Assembly (NCBI RefSeq): GCF_034651555.1
Contig: NZ_JAYEEQ010000017.1
Location: 1-64,000 of the forward strand
DNA: 64,000 nt
Direction: 5' to 3'
Origin: Aurantibrevibacter litoralis
GTDB lineage: Bacteria; Bacteroidota; Bacteroidia; Flavobacteriales; Flavobacteriaceae
Below are positions 55,798 to 64,000 of the stretch, piece after piece. The notes under the pieces were generated by a model. The model was not told the DNA's origin. It was given only the letters and a program-made list of their open reading frames with translations, and made no database searches. Numbering within the stretch: the stretch's first letter is position 1; every line of letters starts with the position of its first letter. Position numbers and translations under genes: made by a program.

Positions 55798-58700
55798 ATA
55801 TATCAACCCTAAGTATTAAAAGACCAATACTCACTATTGTGGTGAATCTCATCATCATATTGTTTGGTATAATAGGGTATACGTATTTAGGTGTTCGGGA
55901 GTTTCCTTCTATAGATCCTGCGCAAATTTCGGTGCGTACCGATTATGTGGGCGCCAACGCCGACATCATAGAATCGCAGATCACCGAGCCTTTAGAAAAG
56001 GCAATTAATTCTATTGATGGAATCCGAAACATAACCTCCTCCAGTGTGCAAGGTTCCAGTACGATAAATATAGAGTTTAAACTCGAAAAAAATCTGGAAG
56101 AAGCCGCCAATGATGTGCGCGATAAGGTGTCGCAAGCCGTTCGTAATTTACCTCCCGATATTGATTCCCCCCCGGTTGTGTCCAAGGCCGATGCCAATGC
56201 CCAAACCATTATTTCCATGCTTGTAAAAAGCAACAACAAAAATGTGTTGGAACTTACCGACTATGCCGATAATGTACTTGTACCAAGATTACAAACCATT
56301 GCCGGAGTTAGCGGTGTACGTATTTGGGGTCAGCGAAAATATGCCATGCGGCTTTGGATAGATCCTATTAAATTATCCTCCTATGGACTAACGGTTGCCG
56401 ATATCCGTACAGCGCTAAACAGTCAAAATGTAGAATTACCATCGGGAAAACTTACGGGTGCAAGTACGGAACTCACCGTTAAAACGATTGGGAATCTTTA
56501 TACTGAAGAAGAGTTTAATAATATCATTATTAAATCCGATGGAGGGAAAATAGTTCGCTTTAGTGACGTGGGTAAGGCCAGTTTGGAAGCTGAAAACATG
56601 GAAACCCGTCTCAGCGATAATGGCCAAACCATGATTGGATTAGCCATTTCGCCCCAACCCGGAAGCAATTATCTGGACATCGCCGAAGGATTTTATCAGC
56701 AGTTTGAAAGCCTTAAAAAAGATCTTCCGGACGATTTTGAGTTCAACATCGTAATAGATGATAGTGTTTTTGTTAAAAAAGCCATACTGGAGGTAGCGGA
56801 AACATTGCTTATTGCCTTGCTTCTGGTTACTTTGGTCATTTACTTGTTTTTCAGAAATTGGGCCATGGCATTTAGGCCGCTTATCGACATACCGGTGTCT
56901 CTTATAGCTACCTTTTTTATCATGTACATTTTTGGATTTTCTATAAACGTGCTTACACTTTTGGCTATTGTTTTGGCAACGGGTCTGGTAGTAGATGATG
57001 GTATTGTAGTCACAGAAAACATCTTTAAAAAAGTAGAAGAAGGCATGTCGCCCATTGAAGCGGCGATAAAGGGATCTAATGAAATATTTTTTGCGGTGAT
57101 TTCTATTTCCATTACGTTGGCTGCGGTATTTTTACCTATCATCTTTTTAGAGGGTTTTGTGGGAAGGCTTTTTAGGGAATTCGGAGTCGTCATAGGGGCG
57201 GCGGTATTAATTTCGGCCTTTGTCTCCCTTACGCTAACCCCTATGCTAAATGCCTACTTAATGAAAGGGGGCAAACAAAAGCGCTCTAAGTTCTATGAAA
57301 TGACGGAGCCCTTTTATGAAAACCTCAATAAAAGCTATGCGAACGCCTTGGGTAGCTTTATGAAGCGCAAATGGCTGAGTTTCCCCATCCTTTTTGCATG
57401 TTTAGGGTTGATTTTTTTGTTTTATAAAATATTACCAAAAGAAACAGCTCCTTATGACGATAGAAGTATGCTTCGTATTTCTGTGCAAGGCCCCGAAGGA
57501 GCAAGTTACGAATATATGGATAAGTACATGCAGGAATTATCGCTACTTTTCCATGATTCTATTCCGGAGCTTAAATCGAGTTTAGTAGTGACCTCACCCG
57601 GTTTTGGTTCGTCATCCGTTAATAGCGGATTTGCGCGAATTGCGTTGGTAGATCCATCTGAAAGAGAACGGTCGCAAACCGAAATTGCCAACGCCCTTAC
57701 AGCATGGACCAAACAGTATTCGGGCATACGTACCCTAGTTAATGAACAACCTACCATTTCGGTAAACCGAAGAGGTGGTCTCCCCATACAGTATATCATT
57801 CAAGCCCAAAATTTTCAGAAACTAGAAGAAAAAATACCAGAGTTTTTAGAAGAAGCCGGCAATGATCCTACGTTTTCAGTAGTAGATATTGATCTTAAAT
57901 TTAACAAACCGGAGCTCTATGTAAACATCGATAGAGAGAAAGCACAAAGCCTTGGAGTTTCTGTGATAGACGTTGCGCAAACGTTGCAACTTTCCCTTAG
58001 CGGACAGCGTTTTGGTTTTTTTATGATGAATGGAAAGCAGTATCAAGTTATTGGTCAATTTGATAAGAGCGATCGGGAAACCCCCTTAGATTTAACCTCC
58101 ATTTTTGTAAAAAGTAATCGGGACGAACTTATACAGCTTGACAATGTGGTGAGTGTTGAAGAAAGAAGTAGTCCGCCACAATTATTCCATAACAACCGCT
58201 ATATGTCTGCCACCATTTCGGCTGGTTTGGTACCCGGAAAAAGTATCAGTGATGGGATTGAGGCCATGGAACGTATTGGGCAGCGCGTTTTAGATGACAC
58301 CTTTACCACGGATTTAGGAGGAGAATCGCGGGATTTTGCAGAAAGTAATTCGAACACCATGTTTGCTTTTGGGCTCGCTTTATTGCTTATATTTTTGATA
58401 TTGGCAGGTCAGTTTGAAAGTTTTATGGATCCGCTTATTATTATACTCACGGTACCTATGGCCGTAGCAGGAGCCCTTTTCTCACTTTGGTTATTTGGAC
58501 AAACTTGGAATATTTTTAGTCAGATAGGAACCGTTATGCTCATAGGATTGGTTACAAAAAACGGAATTCTCATTGTGGAATTTGCCAACCAGCTTAGAGA
58601 AAGAGGCATGTCTAAATCGAAGGCCATTGTAGAAGCAGCGGAGTCGCGCCTTAGACCTATTCTAATGACCAGTTTAACACTTGCCTTGGGAGCCATGCCC

Positions 58701-58895
58701 ATAGCATTATCTATGGGTGCAGCTTCTACCAGTAGAATGGGAATGGGTATTGTTATTGTGGGCGGCACACTTTTTTCCTTAATATTGACTCTTTTTGTAA
58801 TCCCGGCAGTTTATTTAATGTGGTCCCGAGAGCGGAAACACAGACCCGAATTTGATAGGGCGGAACTGCTTGAAAAGGAAAGTGTCTTAAATTAG
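55794..58895 (+). CDS. RND-family efflux pump, inner-membrane subunit
   Basis: 1033 residues, usual HAE1/AcrB-like length, 12 helices and two large periplasmic loops. The TM4 proton-relay aspartates are visible in LATGLVVDDGIVVTENI. FALILLFLILAGQFES-type TM7-8 region appears as LLLIFLILAGQFESFMDPL. Trimeric proton-driven exporter. Second gene of a three-gene operon. Confidence 0.96.
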   Translation: MNISTLSIKRPILTIVVNLIIILFGIIGYTYLGVREFPSIDPAQISVRTDYVGANADIIESQITEPLEKAINSIDGIRNITSSSVQGSSTINIEFKLEKNLEEAANDVRDKVSQAVRNLPPDIDSPPVVSKADANAQTIISMLVKSNNKNVLELTDYADNVLVPRLQTIAGVSGVRIWGQRKYAMRLWIDPIKLSSYGLTVADIRTALNSQNVELPSGKLTGASTELTVKTIGNLYTEEEFNNIIIKSDGGKIVRFSDVGKASLEAENMETRLSDNGQTMIGLAISPQPGSNYLDIAEGFYQQFESLKKDLPDDFEFNIVIDDSVFVKKAILEVAETLLIALLLVTLVIYLFFRNWAMAFRPLIDIPVSLIATFFIMYIFGFSINVLTLLAIVLATGLVVDDGIVVTENIFKKVEEGMSPIEAAIKGSNEIFFAVISISITLAAVFLPIIFLEGFVGRLFREFGVVIGAAVLISAFVSLTLTPMLNAYLMKGGKQKRSKFYEMTEPFYENLNKSYANALGSFMKRKWLSFPILFACLGLIFLFYKILPKETAPYDDRSMLRISVQGPEGASYEYMDKYMQELSLLFHDSIPELKSSLVVTSPGFGSSSVNSGFARIALVDPSERERSQTEIANALTAWTKQYSGIRTLVNEQPTISVNRRGGLPIQYIIQAQNFQKLEEKIPEFLEEAGNDPTFSVVDIDLKFNKPELYVNIDREKAQSLGVSVIDVAQTLQLSLSGQRFGFFMMNGKQYQVIGQFDKSDRETPLDLTSIFVKSNRDELIQLDNVVSVEERSSPPQLFHNNRYMSATISAGLVPGKSISDGIEAMERIGQRVLDDTFTTDLGGESRDFAESNSNTMFAFGLALLLIFLILAGQFESFMDPLIIILTVPMAVAGALFSLWLFGQTWNIFSQIGTVMLIGLVTKNGILIVEFANQLRERGMSKSKAIVEAAESRLRPILMTSLTLALGAMPIALSMGAASTSRMGMGIVIVGGTLFSLILTLFVIPAVYLMWSRERKHRPEFDRAELLEKESVLN

Positions 58896-58899
58896 CAGC

Positions 58900-60210
58900 A
58901 TGAATTTACGGGAAATACTAGTAAGCACTCTTTGTATCGTAGCACTAAGTTGTACCCTTAGTGCTCAAAAAGTACTCACCATAGAAGATGCGGTACAAAT
59001 TGCGCTCCAAAATAATTTCGATATTAAGATTGCATCCAATGAATTAAGGATAGACGAAAAGAACAAAAGTCTGGCCAATGCCGGTATATTGCCTGTACTT
59101 AGTGGCAATTTTGCCAGAACCAATAACATACAAGATACCGAACTTACTTTTTCCAATGGAGAGGAAAGGATAACGAACGGCATTCGAACTTTTAATCAAT
59201 CTTATGGTGCGCAGTTGCAATGGACAATTTTCGACGGTTTTCGAATGTTTGCTCGGTACGACCAATTGAAAGCTTTGGAAGCGCAAGGAGAAACCGAATT
59301 GAAATTTACCATTCTCACTACGGTAAGTGCTATTTTTAATACCTATTACGAAATTACACAATTACAGCAGCAGTTGGTTGCTTTAGATACTACTATTGTG
59401 ATTTCTAAACAGCGCCTAGAAACTGCACAAAACCGTTATATTATTGGTAAGGCCTCTAAACTTGAGGTGCTTAATGCCGAGGTTGATTTAAATACGGATA
59501 TAACTGCCCGGTTGAACCAAAACCAACTTTTTGCCAATGCCAAAATACGCCTAAATGAAATTCTCGCCAGAGATGTAGATACTGAATTTAGTGTGGTAGA
59601 TACGATAAAGGTAGACCGAGCTTTGGTATTACATGATTTGATTTCCTTGGCCACAGAGCAAAATCCCGAACTCCAATTGCAAATTATCAATAAAAAAATA
59701 CAAGAACTAGAGCAAAAACAGGTGAAAGCCAACCGTATGCCAAATATTAGCGTAAACACTGGCTACAATTTTACACGCTCCGAAAATCCTATCGGATTTG
59801 CCATACAATCCCAAGGCGAAGGTCTTAGCTATGGTATTGCCGCTTCCATACCCATTTTTAATGGGTCACTACAAAATAGAAACGAACAAATAGCTAAGAT
59901 TCAACTGGAAAATACCGAAATGGCAATTGCCCGGCAAACACAGACCTTACAGTCGCAATTAGCATCTGTATACCAAACCTATTTAACGAATTTAGAACTG
60001 ATAGAGTTGGAGGCTAAAAATGAAGAGATTGCAAAAGAAAATTTAGATATCACTTTGGATAAATTTAATATTGGGACTATTCCTGCTGTTGAATTTAGAG
60101 CAGCTCAGGTAAACTATGTAAATGCCAAAGTACGCTATACCAATTCCCAATTTCAGGCCAAACTTTCGGAAATTGCATTAAAGGAGTTGTCCGGTATTAT
60201 ATCTTTATAG
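58900..60210 (+). CDS. TolC-family outer-membrane efflux protein
   Basis: 436 residues with a signal peptide (LVSTLCIVALSCTLSAQ) and two internally repeated long-helix/strand units (KVLTIEDAVQIALQNNF near the start; LDITLDKFNIGTIPAVEFR near the end). Forms the exit duct of the adjacent RND pump; 4 bp downstream of the pump gene. Confidence 0.95.
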   Translation: MNLREILVSTLCIVALSCTLSAQKVLTIEDAVQIALQNNFDIKIASNELRIDEKNKSLANAGILPVLSGNFARTNNIQDTELTFSNGEERITNGIRTFNQSYGAQLQWTIFDGFRMFARYDQLKALEAQGETELKFTILTTVSAIFNTYYEITQLQQQLVALDTTIVISKQRLETAQNRYIIGKASKLEVLNAEVDLNTDITARLNQNQLFANAKIRLNEILARDVDTEFSVVDTIKVDRALVLHDLISLATEQNPELQLQIINKKIQELEQKQVKANRMPNISVNTGYNFTRSENPIGFAIQSQGEGLSYGIAASIPIFNGSLQNRNEQIAKIQLENTEMAIARQTQTLQSQLASVYQTYLTNLELIELEAKNEEIAKENLDITLDKFNIGTIPAVEFRAAQVNYVNAKVRYTNSQFQAKLSEIALKELSGIISL

Positions 60211-60363
60211 ACCGTACTATTTTCTTGCCAAAGTAGAACCACATTAGGGTACGAACATCCTTGCTTTACCCATAAGTTAACCTTCGTAGTGTAGATATAA
60301 TGCTGTGTAGGAATTCAAATTTAAAATATAACCGCGAAAAAGTTCTTTGTGAAATATTTTTAC

Positions 60364-60371
60364 TACCTTTG
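60364..60371 (+). promoter_or_regulatory. Putative -7 element (TACCTTTG) for the cold-shock gene
   Basis: Exact TAnnTTTG, about 30 bp of AT-rich leader before the ATG. A TTTG upstream is only 14 bp away, so the -33 is uncertain. Confidence 0.45.
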
Positions 60372-60401
60372 TACCTAATTTAATTTTTTTAATTTTTTAT
60401 A

Positions 60402-60593
60402 ATGGGTAAAGGAACAGTAAAATTCTTCAATGATGCCAAAGGTTTTGGTTTCATCACTGAAGATGGCTCAAGCGAAGATCACTTTGTACACATTTCTGGT
60501 TTAATCGATGAAATTCGTGAAGGTGATGTTGTAGAATTTGAACTACAACAAGGTAAAAAAGGATTGAACGCAGTAAATGTAAAAGTGATTTAA
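60402..60593 (+). CDS. cspA: Cold-shock domain protein
   Basis: 63-residue CspA-like RNA chaperone. RNP1 KGFGFI and RNP2 FVHIS are intact, with the usual opening GKGTVKFFNDAKGFGF. Single OB-fold domain, no extension. Ends at a long terminator with about 20 Ts. Confidence 0.96.
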   Translation: MGKGTVKFFNDAKGFGFITEDGSSEDHFVHISGLIDEIREGDVVEFELQQGKKGLNAVNVKVI

Positions 60594-60622
60594 TACTTAC
60601 GGTACAACTTTTTTAAGACATA

Positions 60623-60664
60623 AAACTCGATCCTTTATTGGATCGGGTTTTTTTTTTTTTTTTT
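60623..60664 (+). terminator. Intrinsic terminator with long T-tract
   Basis: Stem ACTCGATCC/GGATCGGGT, loop TTTATT, followed by about 20 consecutive Ts. Confidence 0.9.
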
Positions 60665-60708
60665 GAATAATGACCTTGGGCTTTTTTCAATCACTTGGCT
60701 TTTTTATT

Positions 60709-60906
60709 CAATCTAAAGATTCCCCGACCCTTAGGTCGGGGTTTCCTATTTACCGCTCCAAAGGAGAGGTCGGAACTGCTTTTTTGCAGCTCCGGGTGAG
60801 GTAAAATACAAAAGTTCGGTTTTTTTGGACCAAAGGCCAAAATGAAACTGGTGAAATATCTCTATGGCTTGCCTCGGGGATAGTCAGTTTCAAGAAATTG
60901 TTTATT
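60709..60906. repeat. Dispersed structured intergenic repeat, copy 3
   Basis: About 198 bp. Same order of hairpins as copies 1 and 2 but without the 24-nt REP-like insert. Here the first hairpin is symmetric (CCCCGACCC/GGTCGGGG). Confidence 0.85.
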
Positions 60907-61115
60907 TTCCACGCAACCTTTTCCCTTTTTTATAATCTAAAGCATAGATTCCCCATAAACAACTAATCATCAACCTGCCATGTCCACATTTTTAGGAACA
61001 CTATGTATTTTATTGATAATTAATATCCTTTTACTTATTTTGAGTGTAGGAGGGAGTAAAACGAAGTTGTAATACGAGCCCAAGGATAGACACAAACATA
61101 GAATGCTGGTTGTTT
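60907..61115. other. Intergenic region, nothing recognised
   Basis: AT-rich spacer between repeat copy 3 and the palindromic repeat; no gene seen. Confidence 0.4.
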
Positions 61116-61249
61116 ATGTTAACTCGATTTCTTCAATTTTTGCCTAGACCTTGAGGTACATCAAAAAAAAAATCTTCATTACTCCCTTCGAGATCGAGGT
61201 AAATAATGAAGATTGTAGTATCAAATAAGTACGAAATAATGAAAATATA
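61116..61249. repeat. Palindromic intergenic repeat, copy A
   Basis: About 130 bp resembling 63427-63555. It shares GATTTCTTCAATTTTTGC at the left, a central inverted repeat AATCTTCATTA (61171-61181) / TAATGAAGATT (61204-61214), and GTATCAAATAAG at the right. Confidence 0.7.
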
Positions 61250-61250
61250 C

Positions 61251-61291
61251 AAGGGGTTTAGGTAATAATTAAGATTGTTTTGGAACCCCTT
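61251..61291. other. Hairpin AAGGGGTT/AACCCCTT
   Basis: 8-bp perfect inverted repeat with a 25-nt AT-rich loop adjoining palindromic repeat A. It might be a terminator for the convergent flank or part of the repeat. Confidence 0.4.
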
Positions 61292-61376
61292 CTGTGGTAC
61301 ATTTCTATTCTATTTCCAGTCATGGAAATACTTGAAAATAAGGATCATCAACGCAAAAAAATAAATCTTTTATAAG

Positions 61377-62312
61377 TTATTTTACCGCCATTAATTCTAC
61401 ATCAAAGACCAAGATTGCATCCGGTGGTATTACTCCACCTGCGCCGGCGCTTCCGTAACCCAAATCGGACGGAATTACAAACCGAGCCTTATCGCCAACA
61501 GACAATAGGCCAATGCCTTCATCCCAACCTGGAATTACTTGACCCACACCCAGGGTAAAGCTAATAGGCTGATTGCGCTTATACGAAGAATCAAAAACCT
61601 GTCCGTTGTCTAAGGCGCCTTCATAATGCACCGAAACGGATTTCCCTTTTATTGCTTTAACTTCTCCTTTGCCTTTTTGAATGATTTTGTATCGAAGTCC
61701 GCTTTCGGTTTTTTCAAAACCGGCGGCTAATTGTTCCAGTGCTGCGGCCTTTTTTTTGCGATCTTCGGCCAATCTTTTTTCGCGCGATCCTTCAAAGGTG
61801 CGAAAAGCCTCTACCGCATTCCATTGTTCGGCAGCAACACCTACGCGAAGAATTTCTAAAGTTTCAATTTTATCGCCCTGCGCAATGGCATCTACTACAT
61901 CCTGTCCCTTGGCAACATGACCAAATACGGTATGCTTGTTATCTAACCATGGGGTAGCTACATGTGTAATAAAAAACTGGGTGCCGTTGGTGCCCGGACC
62001 CGCATTGGCCATAGACAAAATTCCTGGGCCAGAGTGCTTTAGGTCTACATGAAACTCATCATCAAATTTATACCCGCCATCGCCGGTACCGGTTCCTAAA
62101 GGACATCCGCCTTGAATCATAAAATCTGGAATAACTCTATGAAATTTTAGGCCGTCATAATAGGGCTTTCCTTGCGGTTTCACCGAGTTTTCTAAATTTC
62201 CTTCCGCTAAAGCGACAAAATTTCCTACGGTTCCAGGGGTTTTCTCGTGGGTTAGTTTTACTACTATTTCACCTTTATTGGTATTAAATTTTGCGTAAAT
62301 TCCGTCTTGCAT
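61377..62312 (-). CDS. Peptidyl-prolyl isomerase, cyclophilin-FKBP fusion
   Basis: 311 residues joining two unrelated PPIase folds. The N-terminal cyclophilin (about 1-170) has FHRVIPDFMIQGG and NGTQFFITHV. A charged helical linker follows (REKRLAEDRKKKAAALEQ). The C-terminal FKBP (about 215-311) has VSVHYEGALDNGQVFDSS and IPSDLGYGSAGAGGVIPP. The ATG at 62312 gives a cytoplasmic protein; the longer frame adds an unlikely leader. Catalyses proline isomerisation in folding. Confidence 0.93.
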   Translation of the reverse strand: MQDGIYAKFNTNKGEIVVKLTHEKTPGTVGNFVALAEGNLENSVKPQGKPYYDGLKFHRVIPDFMIQGGCPLGTGTGDGGYKFDDEFHVDLKHSGPGILSMANAGPGTNGTQFFITHVATPWLDNKHTVFGHVAKGQDVVDAIAQGDKIETLEILRVGVAAEQWNAVEAFRTFEGSREKRLAEDRKKKAAALEQLAAGFEKTESGLRYKIIQKGKGEVKAIKGKSVSVHYEGALDNGQVFDSSYKRNQPISFTLGVGQVIPGWDEGIGLLSVGDKARFVIPSDLGYGSAGAGGVIPPDAILVFDVELMAVK

Positions 62313-62510
62313 AATGCTATTTTTAGTAAGGGGCAAAGGTAAGGATTTGTTTTGTGTAGAAAAAATGTAAAACCCAATGTAAATTGCTGTAATACTTATC
62401 TTGTATTTAAACATTATGGGTGTAAAAAAAATAAAGAGATAGTAGGAATCGCGATCTAAAGGTTTTCGATGGTTACATTATTTAGGTAAAATTGATATCA
62501 AATGCAGTTT

Positions 62511-62707
62511 CAATCTAAAGATTACCCGACCCTTGGGTGGGGGTTTCCTATTTACCTCTCCTTTGGAGAGGTCGGAACTGCCTTTTTGCAGTTCCGGGTG
62601 AGGTAAAATACAAAATTTCGGATTTTGGCCCAAAGGCCAAAATGAAACTGGCGAAATACCCCTATGGCTTGCCTCGGGGATAGTCAGTTTCAAGAATTTT
62701 TTTATTT
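62511..62707. repeat. Dispersed structured intergenic repeat, copy 4
   Basis: About 197 bp, closest to copy 1 in sequence but lacking the REP-like insert, as in copy 3. Frames open across it are repeat-derived. Confidence 0.85.
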
Positions 62708-63426
62708 GTGGTAAGACCAAATCTCGATGCACAAAGGGCACCATCTTCAAGTTCCCGTTACACCCTGAGCCTAATTTCCGGTTACCGGTTAAAAAAAGTA
62801 CTGAGATAAGCTCAGAAGAGGAACCTAAGTTATGCTTGAAAATATATAAAATTTTGTACATTTTGTCTGTCAACTAAAAAAAGGATAAGAGCTGCTTTTA
62901 CGATAACAGTAAACACCTAAAACGAGAAAATTAGTTTTTCTGTAAGATTTTAGGGTGTTTTAGTGCCTCTTGAAGTGATCGGCTAAGGGATTGGGGGTCT
63001 AATGTTGCAATACATTGATGCATGATATATTGCAATTTGTTTAAGTTCTGGTATAAAACAGAAATTACGTTCGAATACCATAATTTTAACGGCTATAGTT
63101 TCGTGTAATCTAATAGTTATTTTCAATGAAGATCAAGCATCTGAATTTATTAGCCCAAAAATAAATTTGAGCTTTCATTTATAAGCGGTATATCGCAAGG
63201 TTTGGGAGGATCTGATAGTATCGGTTTATGTAACTCAATCCTGCCAAAGCGGGTATAGATTTTTATCAAGGAATATAACAATTGATGTTTAAATACGATG
63301 ATAAAAATGATGAAAGATTAAACTAAAAACCTATAGAGAGATATAAAAATAGAGTCTAAAAATTCGATTATGAAGCAACCGAAAATGGTCTAAAGTGATC
63401 TAGTTAGTTTATTTATAACCTTTTGT
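62708..63426. other. Intergenic region with one hairpin
   Basis: No gene recognised in about 720 bp. A long imperfect hairpin at 62911-62962 (AACACCTAAAA against TTTTAGGGTGTT) looks terminator-like but follows no gene. Confidence 0.4.
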
Positions 63427-63555
63427 TTATTTCGACTGGATTTCTTCAATTTTTGCTCAGGCTAAAAAGATACAAAGAAGAAATCTTCATTACTTGCTTC
63501 AGGATCGTAGCAAATAATTAAGATTTTAGCATCAAATAAGCACTACATAATCAAC
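63427..63555. repeat. Palindromic intergenic repeat, copy B
   Basis: Counterpart of 61116-61249. Arms AATCTTCATTA (63482-63492) and TAATTAAGATT (63515-63525), followed by GCATCAAATAAG. Spacing between arms matches copy A. Confidence 0.7.
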
Positions 63556-63722
63556 TTGCCAACGGATTATTTTTACTCTTATTTTTTGAAATTTTAGTCC
63601 CCACCACTGAAATACTAATTCTGTGGGCATTTTTTTTAATTACATGACATTCTTTATTGTATATGTCTAAAATAGAGGTGCCAATTATTTTTAAATTTTA
63701 CGTTTATTTATTAATATTTATT

Positions 63723-63730
63723 TATTTTTG
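63723..63730 (+). promoter_or_regulatory. Putative -7 element (TATTTTTG) for the DeoR gene
   Basis: Consensus 4 bp from the ATG, implying a leaderless message if used; no -33 box seen. Confidence 0.3.
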
Positions 63731-63734
63731 TTAT

Positions 63735-64000
63735 ATGCTACCAAAACAAAGAAAATCAAAAATACTAGACATCATCAAAGAAGATGGTTTCGCCAAGGTG
63801 GTTGAACTTGCGCGAATCTTTAAAGTTACAGAAGTTACCATTCGTCAGGATCTTGAAAAACTGGAAGAGGAAGGTTTAATTGTTAGAGAGCACGGAGGTG
63901 CTTTTCTGAAAAACATTCCTAGTCAAGTGCAAAGTTTACAATTGGCTAATCAGTCGAACCTAGAATTAAAAGAGGCCATTGCAGTAAAATGTCTAGCGTT
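63735..64000 (+). CDS. DeoR-family transcriptional regulator (partial)
   Basis: The first 88 codons, running off the window. The DeoR helix-turn-helix is clear: KILDIIKEDGFAKVVELARI, then VTEVTIRQDLEKLEEEGLI and the VREHGGAF wing. The C-terminal sugar-phosphate sensing domain lies beyond the edge. Usually represses a neighbouring sugar catabolic operon, which is probably downstream. Confidence 0.92.
   Translation, partial: MLPKQRKSKILDIIKEDGFAKVVELARIFKVTEVTIRQDLEKLEEEGLIVREHGGAFLKNIPSQVQSLQLANQSNLELKEAIAVKCLA

Noticed and set aside
60645..60664. Run of about 20 Ts as an assembly artefact
   Set aside because: It directly follows the cold-shock gene terminator stem; a long T-tract is functional there, though its exact length may be unreliable.

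Overview
The window is chromosomal DNA of a marine-type Flavobacteriaceae bacterium (phylum Bacteroidota). Several things point there: low GC, promoters of the TAnnTTTG type, TTG/GTG starts and few Shine-Dalgarno sequences, the lineage-typical long NusB, a two-motif DnaJ zinc region, Bacteroidota-type PurM, DUF3276, DUF1573 and DUF4197 proteins, a cyclophilin-FKBP PPIase and MnmD divergent from IlvE. The species cannot be named from the sequence alone. Almost all of it is housekeeping chromosome. I see no CRISPR array, prophage or defence island.

Layout. 1-1500: the edge of a mobile element. IS21-like tandem end repeats abut a serine recombinase that has lost its catalytic N-terminus and whose last codons run antisense into a tRNA-Arg(ACG) gene. 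1662-3800: apt, a frameshifted gene remnant and a Na+/Ca2+ antiporter. 3833-7245: a divergent pair of glutamine synthetases (GSII and GSIII). 7594-15500: purM, a Rieske protein, ApbE, prfA, pyrF, a hydrolase, a DUF4197 lipoprotein and purU. 15641-19113: a fused B12-dependent acyl-CoA mutase (IcmF type) broken by a frameshift and an amber codon. 19188-25014: an Lrp regulator, secreted proteins and an MFS transporter. 25076-27936: porin, amtB and a PII gene, a second nitrogen locus. 28227-34863: crcB, two small membrane proteins missed by length-based gene finding, a MazG-like protein, ilvE/mnmD, an epimerase and grpE-dnaJ. 34907-34990: a candidate small RNA. 35049-43521: a NatAB-type ABC exporter, MscS, a sigma-54-type activator, PPK2 and an M28 peptidase. 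44195-53662: an oxidoreductase, yajC, DUF1573, nusB, an ABC exporter, DUF3276, an M14 peptidase, a redoxin and a YfiT-like protein. 53868-64000: a peroxiredoxin, an RND tripartite pump, a cold-shock protein, a PPIase and the start of a DeoR regulator.

Genes that work together: the two glutamine synthetases with AmtB, PII and possibly the porin in ammonium uptake and assimilation; GrpE with DnaJ; the RND adaptor, pump and outer-membrane channel; the ABC ATPase with its permease; and PurM, PurU, PyrF and Apt in nucleotide metabolism.

The least explained parts are the repeats. A roughly 200-bp multi-hairpin intergenic repeat occurs four times. A REP-like 22-24 nt module is nested in two of those copies and also sits just upstream of two unrelated genes. 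A separate pair of about 130-bp palindromic repeats lies near the right end.
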